DNA from: Candidatus Tectimicrobiota bacterium
Lineage (GTDB): Bacteria > JACPUC01
Direction: 5' to 3'
DNA: 64,000 nucleotides
NCBI GenBank assembly: GCA_016192455.1
Contig: JACPUC010000001.1
Coordinates: forward strand, 1 to 64,000
Positions 1 to 8,931 of this stretch are shown piece by piece; position 1 is the first letter of the stretch; the number at the start of each line of letters is the position of its first letter. A model generated the notes under the pieces. The model did not search any database, was not told where the DNA came from, and worked only from the letters and a program-made list of their open reading frames with translations. The position numbers and the translations under genes are program-made.

Positions 1-166
1 AGGGTTGGTCGTGCGGAACTTGCGTGGCATAACACCCCCACCAGCAAACAGCGGAACAGGGCCGGCACCCCGCCGGTTGCGAACACCTCACAGTCTACCA
101 AAAACCAGACGCCTGCGGGGGTTTCTCCGACAGGCTCCTAGCGGCGGCAGGCCCTGCCAAAAAGCT

Positions 167-195
167 TTGACAGCCGCGCCCGCGCAGGCTACCAT
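167..195 (+). promoter_or_regulatory. Promoter of tRNA-Leu(CAG)
   Basis: A perfect -35 box TTGACA (167-172) is followed by a 17-bp spacer and a TACCAT -10 box (190-195). The predicted start, near 202, lies about 35 bases before the tRNA at 237. Seen in sequence; promoter activity is inferred. Confidence 0.6.
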
Positions 196-236
196 AGATG
201 CGGAGAGACAGGCGACCTCACCCCGCCCCATGGTGT

Positions 237-323
237 GCCGAAGTGGCGGAACTGGTAGACGCGTGCGGTTCAGGGCCGTATGCCCGCAAGGGCGTGGGAG
301 TTCGATTCTCCCCTTCGGCACCA
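237..323 (+). tRNA. tRNA-Leu(CAG)
   Basis: An 87-nt class II tRNA. The 7-bp acceptor stem GCCGAAG pairs with CTTCGGC, a long variable arm is present, and the T loop reads TTCGATTC. The anticodon loop TTCAGGG gives anticodon CAG, which reads CUG leucine codons. The CCA end is encoded (321-323). Its last 12 bases form the left part of a 33-bp direct repeat found again at 2834-2866, so it is the likely integration site of the downstream island. Confidence 0.97.
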
Positions 324-344
324 AGTACTTCTTGTAAGTTATTG
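312..344 (+). repeat. attL-like direct repeat (tRNA-Leu 3' end)
   Basis: The 33 bases covering the tRNA 3' end plus 21 bases downstream are repeated without mismatch at 2834-2866. Weaker similarity continues to about 495 in this copy and about 3016 in the other, including a shared GAGTTCAGCTTGAGCAACTC block. This is the classic footprint of site-specific integration into a tRNA 3' end. No integrase gene lies between the copies. Confidence 0.75.
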
Positions 345-669
345 GAATTGCATCAGATATTTGACTTGATGGGTGTGGGAGTTCGTGCCAAAGTCGGTGG
401 GGCTTGAATAGGCACTTAAGCCGCTCTTGCTGCCACGTGCCGCGAGAACGAGCGATCCGTCGTGAGTTCAGCTTGAGCAACTCAACCGATCAGTCACCTG
501 CAGCCTCGACGAAGGCTTCAAGGAGAGACTGAGCCTTCAGCAGCGCTCATTCAAGACGACGCATTGCATTGAGCACGTTCATGTGGTGGAGAAAGAAAGC
601 TACGCTAAGGTCGGTGGCTCGAAGAACTCTAGCAAGAGATGACACTGGAGCGCCGCCTCCGTGGTTGCT
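345..669. other. Island left flank, no gene seen
   Basis: AT-richer DNA without a convincing reading frame. It contains the diverged continuation of the att-like repeat and an extra copy of the T-arm-like string GTGTGGGAGTTCG at 373-385, matching the tRNA variable/T arm at 292-304 with one change. It may be a remnant of an older tRNA-end duplication. Confidence 0.5.
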
Positions 670-2571
670 CTACAGGGTAATTTTGACGTACGCTGATCTC
701 TTTTTGAGTTGAGCTACCTTCCCTTTCATTCCGAGCGTCGTAAGCTTCCGCTTCAGTTCGTTTGCGGCTCTTCTTGGAGTCCCGCCGCTTTTCGTCTCCA
801 GCAGGTAGAGGTATGCCGCGCCTGTTCGTGCTGATAGTTGCAAGATCCCTCCATCAAACTCGTGTTCGATATTCTCCTGAGTCTTGATTAGGCGGATTGA
901 AGCTGTAATTAAGAAATAACGCCGACGCGGACGCGCACTTTGCATCGACCGCGTGCTTTTTTGAAGCTGATTTCGAAGCTGCGCCACTCCGTGTAGCTCG
1001 TGTTGAAGTGATTCGTAGCCCGACTGGACGCGGCGGGGACTGCGTACGATGTGTCGAGTGACACCGTCCTGTAGGTTTGATGCTGACAGCCATATGCAGA
1101 CCTCGTCCGCATCTGTTCCTCGTTCCTGGAACTTTCCAAGACGAGTTAAAGCCCAGGGCTTAAGGTCAACTCTGCATTCGGGCCACGCTATTTTCACAAG
1201 CTGCCCAATGAGGTGCTTGTAAACTTGTTCGAGTTCGGGCTTGGCCATCCAAAAGATATCATCCTGTGGGTCTTCAGGGAAGCTGTCAAGCTTGTCAGTA
1301 ACCCATCGCATAAGGCGTCCTACGTGCTTCGTGAGCGCTTTCCCTAGGACATACACGTCTACGTAAATATGCGCGGGCTCAATGGCGTGTTGAGAATCAA
1401 GTGGTACATATTGAAGCCCTCCGACTGCAAACTCCGCAGTATCACGAGCCCTTGATATCTGAGCCGTTAGTAGCTTCGTCAGCATCTCCTCGGTATCATA
1501 GATGCTTCCAGGCAGGCTCGGGAAGAAACTTCGCAGAGAAATAGAACCGATCAGGCATGAGGTTCGCAGGTCACGCCGTAATAACTTTCCGCGCCGGACT
1601 TTGCTAAGCCGGTGGTCATACATCCAGGAAACGATTGTTCGTTCCGGGTTTTGCTCATTTTTCAGCAAACAAAAAACCCTCCACGCGACCACAGCTGCCA
1701 CCTGACGTGCCTCTGCTCGATGGTAAAAGCGCTCGAAGACCATATGCTCATATGCAACGAGGATCTCTCTGGACTGCATGAGAGCGTCACTTGTCATGCC
1801 TTTGGGATCGACCAGGTTTGAAAGCAAAGGGGAAAGTCCAACCAAGATCGGGGATTCAACAAGTACTGTGTCTTGATTCAGGTACGCTAATCGCCTTACT
1901 AAATTGAAGTACTCGTCGATCTCAGTCCAACGCAGATTCGGTTGACGCAGCTCCTTCAGCACAAACGGCGCGAACAAATCGTGAATCAGCCAGTCAGGCA
2001 CATTTACCCTGACCCGCTTGTGTGCGAAATCCGCTGCCAACTTGATTATGCTCAACAAGCGGCTAAGGATTAGATAGTCACCATCCGCAAGACTTGAATC
2101 AGCTTTATCCATTAGTAGGCTGACCCTGCTGTCATTCACAATATCATCAGAGCCATAGTTCTCCACGAGGAGAGCCATAAGTCTTTCACCGCTTTGTCTC
2201 TGAGAAAGAAGAAATCGGCACACACCCTTTTCGACACTGTATGTTCCCGGTAGGTGCCCAATGTTCGAGATGAGAGCAAGACACTGAAGGGCGGCAGCAG
2301 TAGAGGAAAAATTCGCATTACCGAGAGAGAAGTTGGTGTTTGTAGTCAGACTACGGAGGCGGGTAGCAACGTAAAGCATTGAGACCGTATAGTCCCAGCG
2401 ATTATGCGAGATCCCAGGATAAGCGAATTCCAGAGCCCCGATGTGCGGAAGGCAACGTAAACGGTGTGTTTCTCCTGCCTTTCTAAGGAGGGAATAGACG
2501 GTGTCCGCCGGGGGGTAAAGGGGAATACTGACCGGGCCAACGTTAGGAATGGTGTAGCGAATCGGATCCAT
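670..2571 (-). CDS. Degenerate HD-domain (dGTPase/SAMHD1-like) protein, 633 aa
   Basis: The N-terminal 35-120 region follows the pattern of HD phosphohydrolases of the dGTPase/SAMHD1 type: YPGISHNRW (51-59) resembles the family's yPgatHtRfeH, and ISNIGHLPGTYSVE (101-114) resembles LLHDIGHgPfsH..fE. The metal ligands are gone. The first His is Tyr61 and the HD pair is Ser102-Asn103, so phosphohydrolase activity is unlikely. The remaining ~500 residues are not recognised. The gene is the only one inside the tRNA-Leu island and its base composition is visibly less GC-rich than its neighbours, indicating transfer. The ATG start sits 6 bases after a TATAAT box, suggesting a leaderless message. A role in sensing or defence is only a guess. 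Confidence 0.6.
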   Translation of the reverse strand: MDPIRYTIPNVGPVSIPLYPPADTVYSLLRKAGETHRLRCLPHIGALEFAYPGISHNRWDYTVSMLYVATRLRSLTTNTNFSLGNANFSSTAAALQCLALISNIGHLPGTYSVEKGVCRFLLSQRQSGERLMALLVENYGSDDIVNDSRVSLLMDKADSSLADGDYLILSRLLSIIKLAADFAHKRVRVNVPDWLIHDLFAPFVLKELRQPNLRWTEIDEYFNLVRRLAYLNQDTVLVESPILVGLSPLLSNLVDPKGMTSDALMQSREILVAYEHMVFERFYHRAEARQVAAVVAWRVFCLLKNEQNPERTIVSWMYDHRLSKVRRGKLLRRDLRTSCLIGSISLRSFFPSLPGSIYDTEEMLTKLLTAQISRARDTAEFAVGGLQYVPLDSQHAIEPAHIYVDVYVLGKALTKHVGRLMRWVTDKLDSFPEDPQDDIFWMAKPELEQVYKHLIGQLVKIAWPECRVDLKPWALTRLGKFQERGTDADEVCIWLSASNLQDGVTRHIVRSPRRVQSGYESLQHELHGVAQLRNQLQKSTRSMQSARPRRRYFLITASIRLIKTQENIEHEFDGGILQLSARTGAAYLYLLETKSGGTPRRAANELKRKLTTLGMKGKVAQLKKRSAYVKITL

Positions 2572-2577
2572 GTTCTT

Positions 2578-2583
2578 ATTATA
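2578..2583 (-). promoter_or_regulatory. -10 box, probable leaderless promoter
   Basis: A perfect TATAAT on the minus strand ends 6 bases before the ATG at 2571, so transcription would start at or next to the start codon. No good -35 box and no Shine-Dalgarno sequence is seen. Confidence 0.45.
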
Positions 2584-2833
2584 GCATTAATTACCCAGCC
2601 ACGCTAGCCTCCGCCCTATTTGACGACGCACAAGTTCAGCGAAGGATTTCCATATACCTCAACTTCCCGCGACACCCTTCACATCTTTAGTCCCCCCAGA
2701 AACATGTCTTCCACAACTATCGTAGGAGAGCACCGGGGAGGATTGTCTAACACATTGAAGAACAAGGAGAGACTACGCCACCCGCAGCCTCAATTCCGCC
2801 AACCAACCCCGTCCAAGTGACGTATGTGTCGCA

Positions 2834-2866
2834 CCTTCGGCACCAAGTACTTCTTGTAAGTTATTG
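2834..2866 (+). repeat. attR-like direct repeat
   Basis: Identical over 33 bases to 312-344, that is, the last 12 bases of tRNA-Leu(CAG) plus 21 bases. The interval between the copies is 2.5 kb and holds one gene. Homology continues past the perfect core to about 3016. Confidence 0.75.
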
Positions 2867-3191
2867 TAATTACATGCGATATGAAAGTGTCTAGGCGTGG
2901 GAGTTCGGGCCGAAGGTGCTGGAGTTTCGATTGGGCAGACCAGTCATCCTCCCACCATTTGCTGCGTGAGTACGAGCAATCCTTCCTCAGTTCAGCTTGA
3001 GCAACTCAACCAGTCAGCGCCACTGGTGCGCCGCGGTCCTGCTCGACATCGAGCCGCGCCTGAGGAAAGCATTGCGTGGCCGCGAAACCGGGGGAACTTC
3101 AGGACCGGAAGCGCGAGCGCACCTGGGACTACGTTGACTTCCCCGAGCAGCGCGGCGCCTGGCGCTGCTTCCGCCGCGGCCTTCCCTCACC

Positions 3192-4025
3192 TTATTTCCA
3201 CAGGCTGGCGAGGAGAATCCGCAGCGCCACAAACGCCAGGGCTACGGCAAGCGCGCGGATGATCCAGGAGCCGGAGAGGCGATTGGAAAGCCGCGCGCCC
3301 AGCGGCGCTCCCGCGAGGACACCGGTGGCCAGGGCTAACGTGAGGTAGACCCCGTGGTGGAACGTTCCTGTCGCCACGTGCACGAGCGTTCCGGTAAACG
3401 CCATGATGGCCAGGATGAAATGCGAGGTAGCCGTGGCGATATGCACCGGGAAGTTCAGCACCTGCACGAGCACGGGCACGTGGATGATGCCGCCGCCGAT
3501 GCCCAACAGACTGGAGAAATACCCCACCAGCAGGCTCACCCCGACGCCGGTGGGCAGGTGATACGAGAAGCTGTGGGCCATGCCGTTCGCCTCCACGAGC
3601 GTGCGCGACATGTTCTGACCCCTGGTCGGCTTTGCCGCCCTTTGGGTACGCTGCGGGCGGGCGATGAGATAGGTCGATGCCGCGATCAACAGCAGACCGA
3701 AAATGAGATTGAACGCTCGCCGCGGAATGAAAGAGGTCGAGAATGCCCCCAGAATAGCCCCCGGAATGGTTGCCGCGGAGAAGAAAAGTCCGGACTTGTA
3801 GTCGATTCGCCGCATGCGGCCGTAGGCTACTGATCCAGACAGGGCGTTGAAGAAAACAACCGCCAGGGAAACACTGGTAATCAGCTCCGGGCTCTCGCGC
3901 GGATAGAGCAACAGAAGAACCGGCACGAGGATGAATCCCCCGCCGGCGCCCACCAGCGTTCCGCCGACGCCGACGGCAAACCCCATCGGGATGAACCAGA
4001 GATAAGGCGCCAGCGTCTCCAGCAC
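3192..4025 (-). CDS. Sulfite exporter TauE/SafE family permease
   Basis: Membrane permease of about 277 residues with the family's two-half layout. Glycine-rich helices (GGTLVGAGGGFILVPVL near the N-terminus, LLGIGGGIIHVPVLV in the second half) are the TauE/SafE hallmark. Members export small organic or sulfur anions such as sulfite or sulfoacetate; the substrate here cannot be told. GTG at 4025 was chosen because GGGAGGAGG lies just upstream and the first helix begins right after it; the frame is open 54 codons further but that part is not family-like. A long hydrophilic loop with basic residues joins the halves. It stands alone, facing away from the island. Confidence 0.88.
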   Translation of the reverse strand: MLETLAPYLWFIPMGFAVGVGGTLVGAGGGFILVPVLLLLYPRESPELITSVSLAVVFFNALSGSVAYGRMRRIDYKSGLFFSAATIPGAILGAFSTSFIPRRAFNLIFGLLLIAASTYLIARPQRTQRAAKPTRGQNMSRTLVEANGMAHSFSYHLPTGVGVSLLVGYFSSLLGIGGGIIHVPVLVQVLNFPVHIATATSHFILAIMAFTGTLVHVATGTFHHGVYLTLALATGVLAGAPLGARLSNRLSGSWIIRALAVALAFVALRILLASLWK

Positions 4026-4454
4026 GGAAAGGCCTCCTCCCGAACATCGCGGGTTGCTTTCGTCGGCGTCGGGAAAGAACGACGCGCCGGGTTCCGGCGT
4101 CGCCGGCGGCTGGCGCGTCCCACGCCCCTTGGTTCTGCCTCGCGCCCTTGCGGGCTGATGCGGCGCAGCGCGGCATGCCGGCCGCACGCGGTTCCGGGAT
4201 GCGCCGCATACAGCTCGCTGTCGGCGCTACCCGTCCGGCGTACGCGCTGCGTGGCTTCCTGTCAGGCGTTCGTGTTGAGGGGAGCGAGAAACACCGTGCA
4301 GTCTCGGCCTTCAGCGCCTCCCCTCGTCCCTGGGCTAGCTTCCCTCGCAGGAGTGCGAGGCCCAGCGGCACGACCTTCCAGGGGCCGCGCGAGAAGCGGG
4401 CCCAAGAAGAGCTGATCCGAATCCCTGGGACAATGGGGTAACTACCCGCCGCCC
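4026..4454. other. Intergenic, no gene seen
   Basis: GC-rich spacer between two minus-strand genes. Only overlapping shadow frames are visible. It ends with the ribosome binding site of the TauE gene. Confidence 0.4.
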
Positions 4455-6035
4455 TTACGGCTGGTAGACCGCGTCGGTGCCGTCATCCAGGTGCCAGCCC
4501 GTAATGGAGAAGTCTTTCAGCACCTCGTCGGCTTCGCAGGGGAAGGGACAGAGGGCGCAGGTGCTCAGGAAGGGCTGCTCCGCGGTCATGAGTTCGAATG
4601 CCAAGGGGGCGGTGCGGAAGCCGGTGCGCAGCCGTGCGTTGTCGAACGTGCTGCACATCTCCTCGACGGTCAAGTCAGCATTGCCGCCCATGGCTTCGGC
4701 GGCTAGGTTGCCCATCCGGTAGGCCGCCTGCGAGGACAGGGGGTCGAGACTGCCGTAGGAGGCGTATTCGGCGTAATGCGCCCCCAGGAGTTGGATGGAA
4801 AAGGGCACTTCCAGGAGATTGGAGACAAAGCCGTAGAGGATGTCGTTCGCAATGTGGGCCATGACGCAGGTGCCGCACAGGGTGATCGTGCGTTGACCAT
4901 CGCCCGCCGTGCACGATTCCGTGGGACAGATGGACTCGTCATTGGCATTCCTCTTCGGCCGCACCTGGAAGTCGATGTTTACGCCGTTTCGTTCCAGGAA
5001 CCCGGTGCCGTCGTACCAGCCGATTTCGCTGGCGGGGAGGTTCGCCACGCGCTGTTTGATCCGCCGCAGCGCTTGCAGCAGCACATTGTTGATGTCCGGC
5101 CCGCAATAGCTGGCCTGCGGATCGATCTCTTCCCCAAAGAGCGTGGGCGGCGGGGTATCGCGGGGGTCGTCGCCGTCATCGCCGCCGCTCACCGTGCCGC
5201 CGTTGCTGACGGAGGTGCCGCCGTTGCTGACGGAGGTGCCGCCGACGCCGGTCTCGGTTCCCGTGCCGGTTCCGGTCTCTTGCGCTCCGAGACTGAGTCC
5301 GGTGGTCTCTTCCCAGGCCTGGACCTGGGTGCCGCTGATGGTGAGTTGCATGGGGACGAGACTGCTCACCGTGCCGAAGCCGCAGCGGGTGGGATCGGGA
5401 TCCGCGAGCTGTCCCTGGTCAACGGAGACCGCGAAGCCGGTGATGTGGTAGTGGCTCTCCGGGCAGCGATCCGGGCCGGCGAGCCGGAACTGGGCGACGG
5501 GGAAGTACTGCGCGCCGATGCCGAAGACCATCACCGAGAAGGAGCGTTCGGCATCAGGCGGGACCGGCCCGCCCTCGGCGCAGCTTGCTGCTCCCACCAG
5601 GCAATCCAGGGCCACGCCGACCTCCGGCCAGACCTCCTGAAGTTGAAACAGCACGGGGCCCGCCCCGGGCATGAAGTCCAACCTCACCTCAAACGCTTCT
5701 CCGCCGACGGTGACCATGGGGATGCGGAGTTCTCCGCTGGCCAGCGAGAATGTCGCGGGGTCAGGGTGGACATCGCAGGTAGGTATGGCGTTCTCCAGCT
5801 CAAATTCCGGCAGGGCGGGATCAGGCAGGCGAAGGGTTACCCGGAAACTCCCCGCGTCCGGAATGTAGACGACAGGCAGTTCAAGTTGACCGGTAGCGAA
5901 GGAGAAGGTGAAGGGTTCTACCTCCCCTTGGGCCGCCCCGCTCTCCCCTTCGTCGCACCTCGGCGGCGTCTGCGCGATACCGGCGCCAGCCAAACACAAG
6001 CTGAGTATTAGGGCCAAGCCGGCGATTCTATTCAT
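4455..6035 (-). CDS. Secreted modular protein with beta repeats and a C-terminal domain of unclear type, 526 aa
   Basis: ATG at 6035 follows a GAGGGGGGA site and begins a clear signal peptide (MNRIAGLALILSLCLAGAG, cut after AQ near 22). Two related strands follow (FSFATGQLELPVV and FSLASGELRIPMV), the YxxxTGxLxIPxVxV-type repeat common in secreted proteobacterial proteins. A Cys-containing middle domain with HYHITGF comes next. A low-complexity linker contains GGTSVSN twice, encoded by a 21-bp tandem repeat near 5205-5245, then DDGDD. The C-terminal ~220 residues (from YCGPDINN) have several Cys and a NDILYGFVSN...LLGAHYAEYAS...QAAYRMG stretch that loosely recalls polymorphic toxin type 44 domains. 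That resemblance is weak, and no secretion partner or immunity gene is adjacent. Confidence 0.7.
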   Translation of the reverse strand: MNRIAGLALILSLCLAGAGIAQTPPRCDEGESGAAQGEVEPFTFSFATGQLELPVVYIPDAGSFRVTLRLPDPALPEFELENAIPTCDVHPDPATFSLASGELRIPMVTVGGEAFEVRLDFMPGAGPVLFQLQEVWPEVGVALDCLVGAASCAEGGPVPPDAERSFSVMVFGIGAQYFPVAQFRLAGPDRCPESHYHITGFAVSVDQGQLADPDPTRCGFGTVSSLVPMQLTISGTQVQAWEETTGLSLGAQETGTGTGTETGVGGTSVSNGGTSVSNGGTVSGGDDGDDPRDTPPPTLFGEEIDPQASYCGPDINNVLLQALRRIKQRVANLPASEIGWYDGTGFLERNGVNIDFQVRPKRNANDESICPTESCTAGDGQRTITLCGTCVMAHIANDILYGFVSNLLEVPFSIQLLGAHYAEYASYGSLDPLSSQAAYRMGNLAAEAMGGNADLTVEEMCSTFDNARLRTGFRTAPLAFELMTAEQPFLSTCALCPFPCEADEVLKDFSITGWHLDDGTDAVYQP

Positions 6036-6669
6036 GACGGTGTTCCCCCCCTCGTCTGGACTGATTCGGCGAGAGCCCCAACCGCAGTCGGACTCCTTGC
6101 AGAACCAAACAGATTGAAGCCTCCCGGCCACTACTCTTCCTATCGTTTGAAGATGTCAAGCAACAATGCGACAATTGAAGACGAATACAGAACCAGTGAG
6201 AACACTTGTAGAACATTCACCAAATCAAAGCGGCTCACCCAATCCATTGTCTCGCTGGCCACCGCCTCCTTGCAAGGCCGAGAACCACCACCCCAAGACG
6301 GAGACGGGATTCGGCGTGCCACGATTCAGCGGAGCTCCTGTATTCATTAGGTCGAGTACGTTATCGAACAACCAGGGAATATTTCACTGGCAAAAAACTG
6401 CAGCTCGGCCATGCACGTGCTTGAGAGTGAGGTGCGCACCGTACCCTCGGCGCCAGAGTATCTTGTAAAGTTATTGATTTCAACGAACAATTGGCATTGA
6501 ACCAGGTTGCTTAGTCGTGCCCTCCAGCCTCGACTGATGGTCCAACAAAACCCCCGGGCGGGGGTCTGCTTGGCAATGCCCAGCGCGCGGCTGATCTCAG
6601 CGATCGGGATATTTTCCTCGATCGGTGCCGAGGAACTGGTCCTCTGCTCTGCCGCCAATCGTGAGCAGT
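6036..6669. other. Intergenic with a third degenerate att-like copy
   Basis: About 630 bases without a convincing gene, AT-richer than its surroundings. It contains the degraded tRNA-Leu-end repeat at 6444-6479. Nothing else is recognised. Confidence 0.45.
6444..6479 (+). repeat. Degenerate third copy of the tRNA-Leu 3'-end repeat
   Basis: The string from CCCTCGGCGCCAGAGTAT through CTTGTAAAGTTATTG aligns with the 33-bp att-like repeat at 312-344 with a few substitutions and small gaps. It lies 3.6 kb beyond the intact right copy, so 2834-6479 may be an older, decayed integration next to the same tRNA. Confidence 0.5.
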
Positions 6670-8049
6670 TCATCTTCTCATCTGAACTTGCGCCTCTTCC
6701 CAGAGTTTGGCTGCCCTGACCTTGGTATCAACGGAGAGTTCCAAGCGCTGCGCGTACGGTCCCAGCGGACGGGTCGAATCGATGCCGACCTTTGTGGTAA
6801 CGCCTTGCTCCGTCGTCGAAGGATCCAAAATGACCCCCATGGAGCGCGGCATCACCATGATGCTTCGATCTCCCTGCATTCGAGTAGACATCGCCCAGAG
6901 CACATCTTTTTCATCAAAGACATCCACATCGTCATCGACTACAATCACCAGTTTGCAGCCATGATCAATTCCGAAAGCGGCATAGATAGCCTGTTGAGGC
7001 TGGCCTTCCGCGGTTTTCTTGATGGAGATATAGCAGTGGAAAATTCCACAGCCCGAAATCGGCACATGGACCGCTTTGACATTAGGAACCGTGCGACGCA
7101 CTGCCTCAATAACATCAGTTTCACGAGTAAATCCCATGATCGTGTTGAGGTCTCCAGCAAAACCAGAACAGATACTCTGATAAAGAGGCTTGTCCCGATA
7201 CGATACGGCTTCTACAAGGAAGACATGCCGGGTGCTGCGGTACGAGGCATAGCCTGTAAATTCGCTGAACGGCCCTTCCGGTTCACGCACGCCGGAAAGA
7301 ATCCTGCCTTCCAGGACGATCTCGGACCAGGCTGGAACCATGAGATCAAGCGTCGCGCAGCGCGCCACTTCCATCGGCTCGCCGAAGAGTCCGCCGATCA
7401 GTTGGAACTTACTTTCGTCGTAGGGCAACAGCGCCATGGATGCCAGAGAGTGTATCGGATGCAAGCCGATACAGATGGCCGCCGGCAGGTCCTGCTTCAG
7501 CTCCTCCGCCCGAAGCTGATACTCCCAGACGCGGCGACGGCCGTGCAGACTGATTCCGAGTCTGTTTTTGCACTTGACCATGCAACGGTGATACCCCAAC
7601 GTATCGGTGCCGGTTATGGGATCACGTGTGACCACCATGGCGGCGGTGATGTAGGGAGCGGGATCAACCGGGAAATAGGTAAGAATCGGCAGCTTCGTCA
7701 GGTCAACTTCGCTACCAGTCTGCACGTTGGCGTGAAATGGGGCCTTGCGAATTTCGCTGGGGGCGATTCGGTTCACACTGCGTCGGATATAGGTTTGTGT
7801 TGCCTGCTCCAGCGGCACGCCCAAGGCATCGGCAAAACGTTTCCGATGGGAAAGCACGCCTGTAACCACCGGCAGGTCGGACCCCTTGATACGGTGAAAG
7901 AGAAACAAGGGATAATGACCATGCCGTTCGGCTTCGAGCATGACGCCGGTTACGTCGTACTTGGGATCAACCTCATCCTGTATATGAAGCACTTCATCGG
8001 GTCGGTCGGCTTCCATTTTGGCAATAAAATCGCGTAACTCCTGGGGCAT
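6670..8049 (-). CDS. UbiD family decarboxylase
   Basis: About 459 residues, the usual length of UbiD-type (de)carboxylases, which use prenylated FMN made by UbiX to add or remove CO2 on aromatic or unsaturated acids in the cytoplasm. Family signatures are visible: the GYHRCMVK segment, LGISLHGRRRVWEY, and PEGPFSEFTGY, which carries the catalytic acidic residues of the E-R-E arrangement. ATG at 8049 follows GGAGGGTGAGG. No ubiX is in the window. The substrate is open; other genes here (two aryl-CoA ligases, acyl-CoA dehydrogenase, thiolase) make an aromatic or alpha,beta-unsaturated acid plausible. Confidence 0.93.
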   Translation of the reverse strand: MPQELRDFIAKMEADRPDEVLHIQDEVDPKYDVTGVMLEAERHGHYPLFLFHRIKGSDLPVVTGVLSHRKRFADALGVPLEQATQTYIRRSVNRIAPSEIRKAPFHANVQTGSEVDLTKLPILTYFPVDPAPYITAAMVVTRDPITGTDTLGYHRCMVKCKNRLGISLHGRRRVWEYQLRAEELKQDLPAAICIGLHPIHSLASMALLPYDESKFQLIGGLFGEPMEVARCATLDLMVPAWSEIVLEGRILSGVREPEGPFSEFTGYASYRSTRHVFLVEAVSYRDKPLYQSICSGFAGDLNTIMGFTRETDVIEAVRRTVPNVKAVHVPISGCGIFHCYISIKKTAEGQPQQAIYAAFGIDHGCKLVIVVDDDVDVFDEKDVLWAMSTRMQGDRSIMVMPRSMGVILDPSTTEQGVTTKVGIDSTRPLGPYAQRLELSVDTKVRAAKLWEEAQVQMRR

Positions 8050-8931
8050 GGTCCTCACCCTCCTGCACAAACGAGTACTGCCCTTGGAGGTGACGGCGAC
8101 GGGCCATGGTCCGCGTCTGGACCGCCACCTCGGCCGCGATCCTCGAAAAGATCGCGCGACATTGTAAAACCGAAACCGAGCGAGTCTTCTTTAGGGAAAG
8201 GACTACCCTTTAAGGGTAAATGTTGTACACACAAGCGCTGCAACGCCGCATGGGGCTAACCATGGGCAACCCAAAGGGTGAAGGTTGAGCATGGCACGAA
8301 TCGACGCCCGCCGCAAGGTTGAATCACCACGCCTCGGCGAGGTGCAGATCGCCACGGAGCCCCCGACCGCCAGTGAGGGCGGGAGCCGCTTGGTGCGCCA
8401 CCTGGCCAGCATCGGGCCGGCGCCGTATGTCGAGCGGCTTTCCCAGTGCCTGCGTGTCACCCCTCATCCATTCCTTGCCACCTCATGCAATGATTCCGGA
8501 CAGATGCTGGAGCACTGGGACGAAGAGGCGGGCACGGCGAGCGCTGGCCGGCGCGGCTCCCCACCTTCCACCAGCGCGACGCGCAGGCAGGCCTGCGGGC
8601 CGGCTCAATTCAAGCGGCTGCTGCTTCACCATCCTGAGCCGTTCCGAGCCGCCCAGCTTCAGCTTCAGCTTCGGCGCAAGGCGCAAGCCGGCGCACCGCC
8701 AGCGACGCCTGCCTCACCGCCCCTGACCCGACGGGGACCGCCCCCGCAGGCGCCGCAAGGGCACCTCGCCTCCCCTTTGAAAACCAGCCAGGAAAGCCGT
8801 ACCTTTATAGCCGTCGTTGACAGTGGGGGGATTCGCTGCTCGTTCGCGTTGCCGTTGCAGCTTCTGAACGGCATCCCACCAGGGGACGGTCGAGGACGGG
8901 AGTCTTCTTGGGAGGCTCTCGAGGAGGTGCC
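8050..8931. other. Divergent intergenic region, no supported gene
   Basis: 882 bases between divergent ubiD and acyl-CoA dehydrogenase genes. A plus-strand frame is open from 8285 to 8989, but its translation is low-complexity, rich in Pro/Arg/Ala, shows no family features and overlaps the dehydrogenase start, so I do not call it. A perfect inverted repeat lies at 8204-8218. Confidence 0.4.
8204..8218. promoter_or_regulatory. Operator-like inverted repeat
   Basis: TACCCTT-T-AAGGGTA is a perfect 7-bp inverted repeat with a one-base centre, about 155 bases upstream of the ubiD start in the divergent region. It could bind a dimeric regulator. Function is inferred only. Confidence 0.3.

Larger units (their letters stand above)
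2572..3191. other. Intergenic region holding the right island boundary
   Basis: No convincing gene. It holds the perfect 33-bp repeat at 2834-2866 and its diverged extension to about 3016. A 14-base copy of the tRNA variable/T-arm string GGCGTGGGAGTTCG lies at 2894-2907. GC content rises sharply after about 3020, marking the return to host-like sequence. Confidence 0.5.

Noticed and set aside
4776-6011. Plus-strand 411-aa frame opposite the secreted repeat protein
   Set aside because: It is the antisense of a gene with a clear signal peptide and repeats; its His/Arg/Gly/Ala-rich translation is typical of antisense GC-rich DNA.
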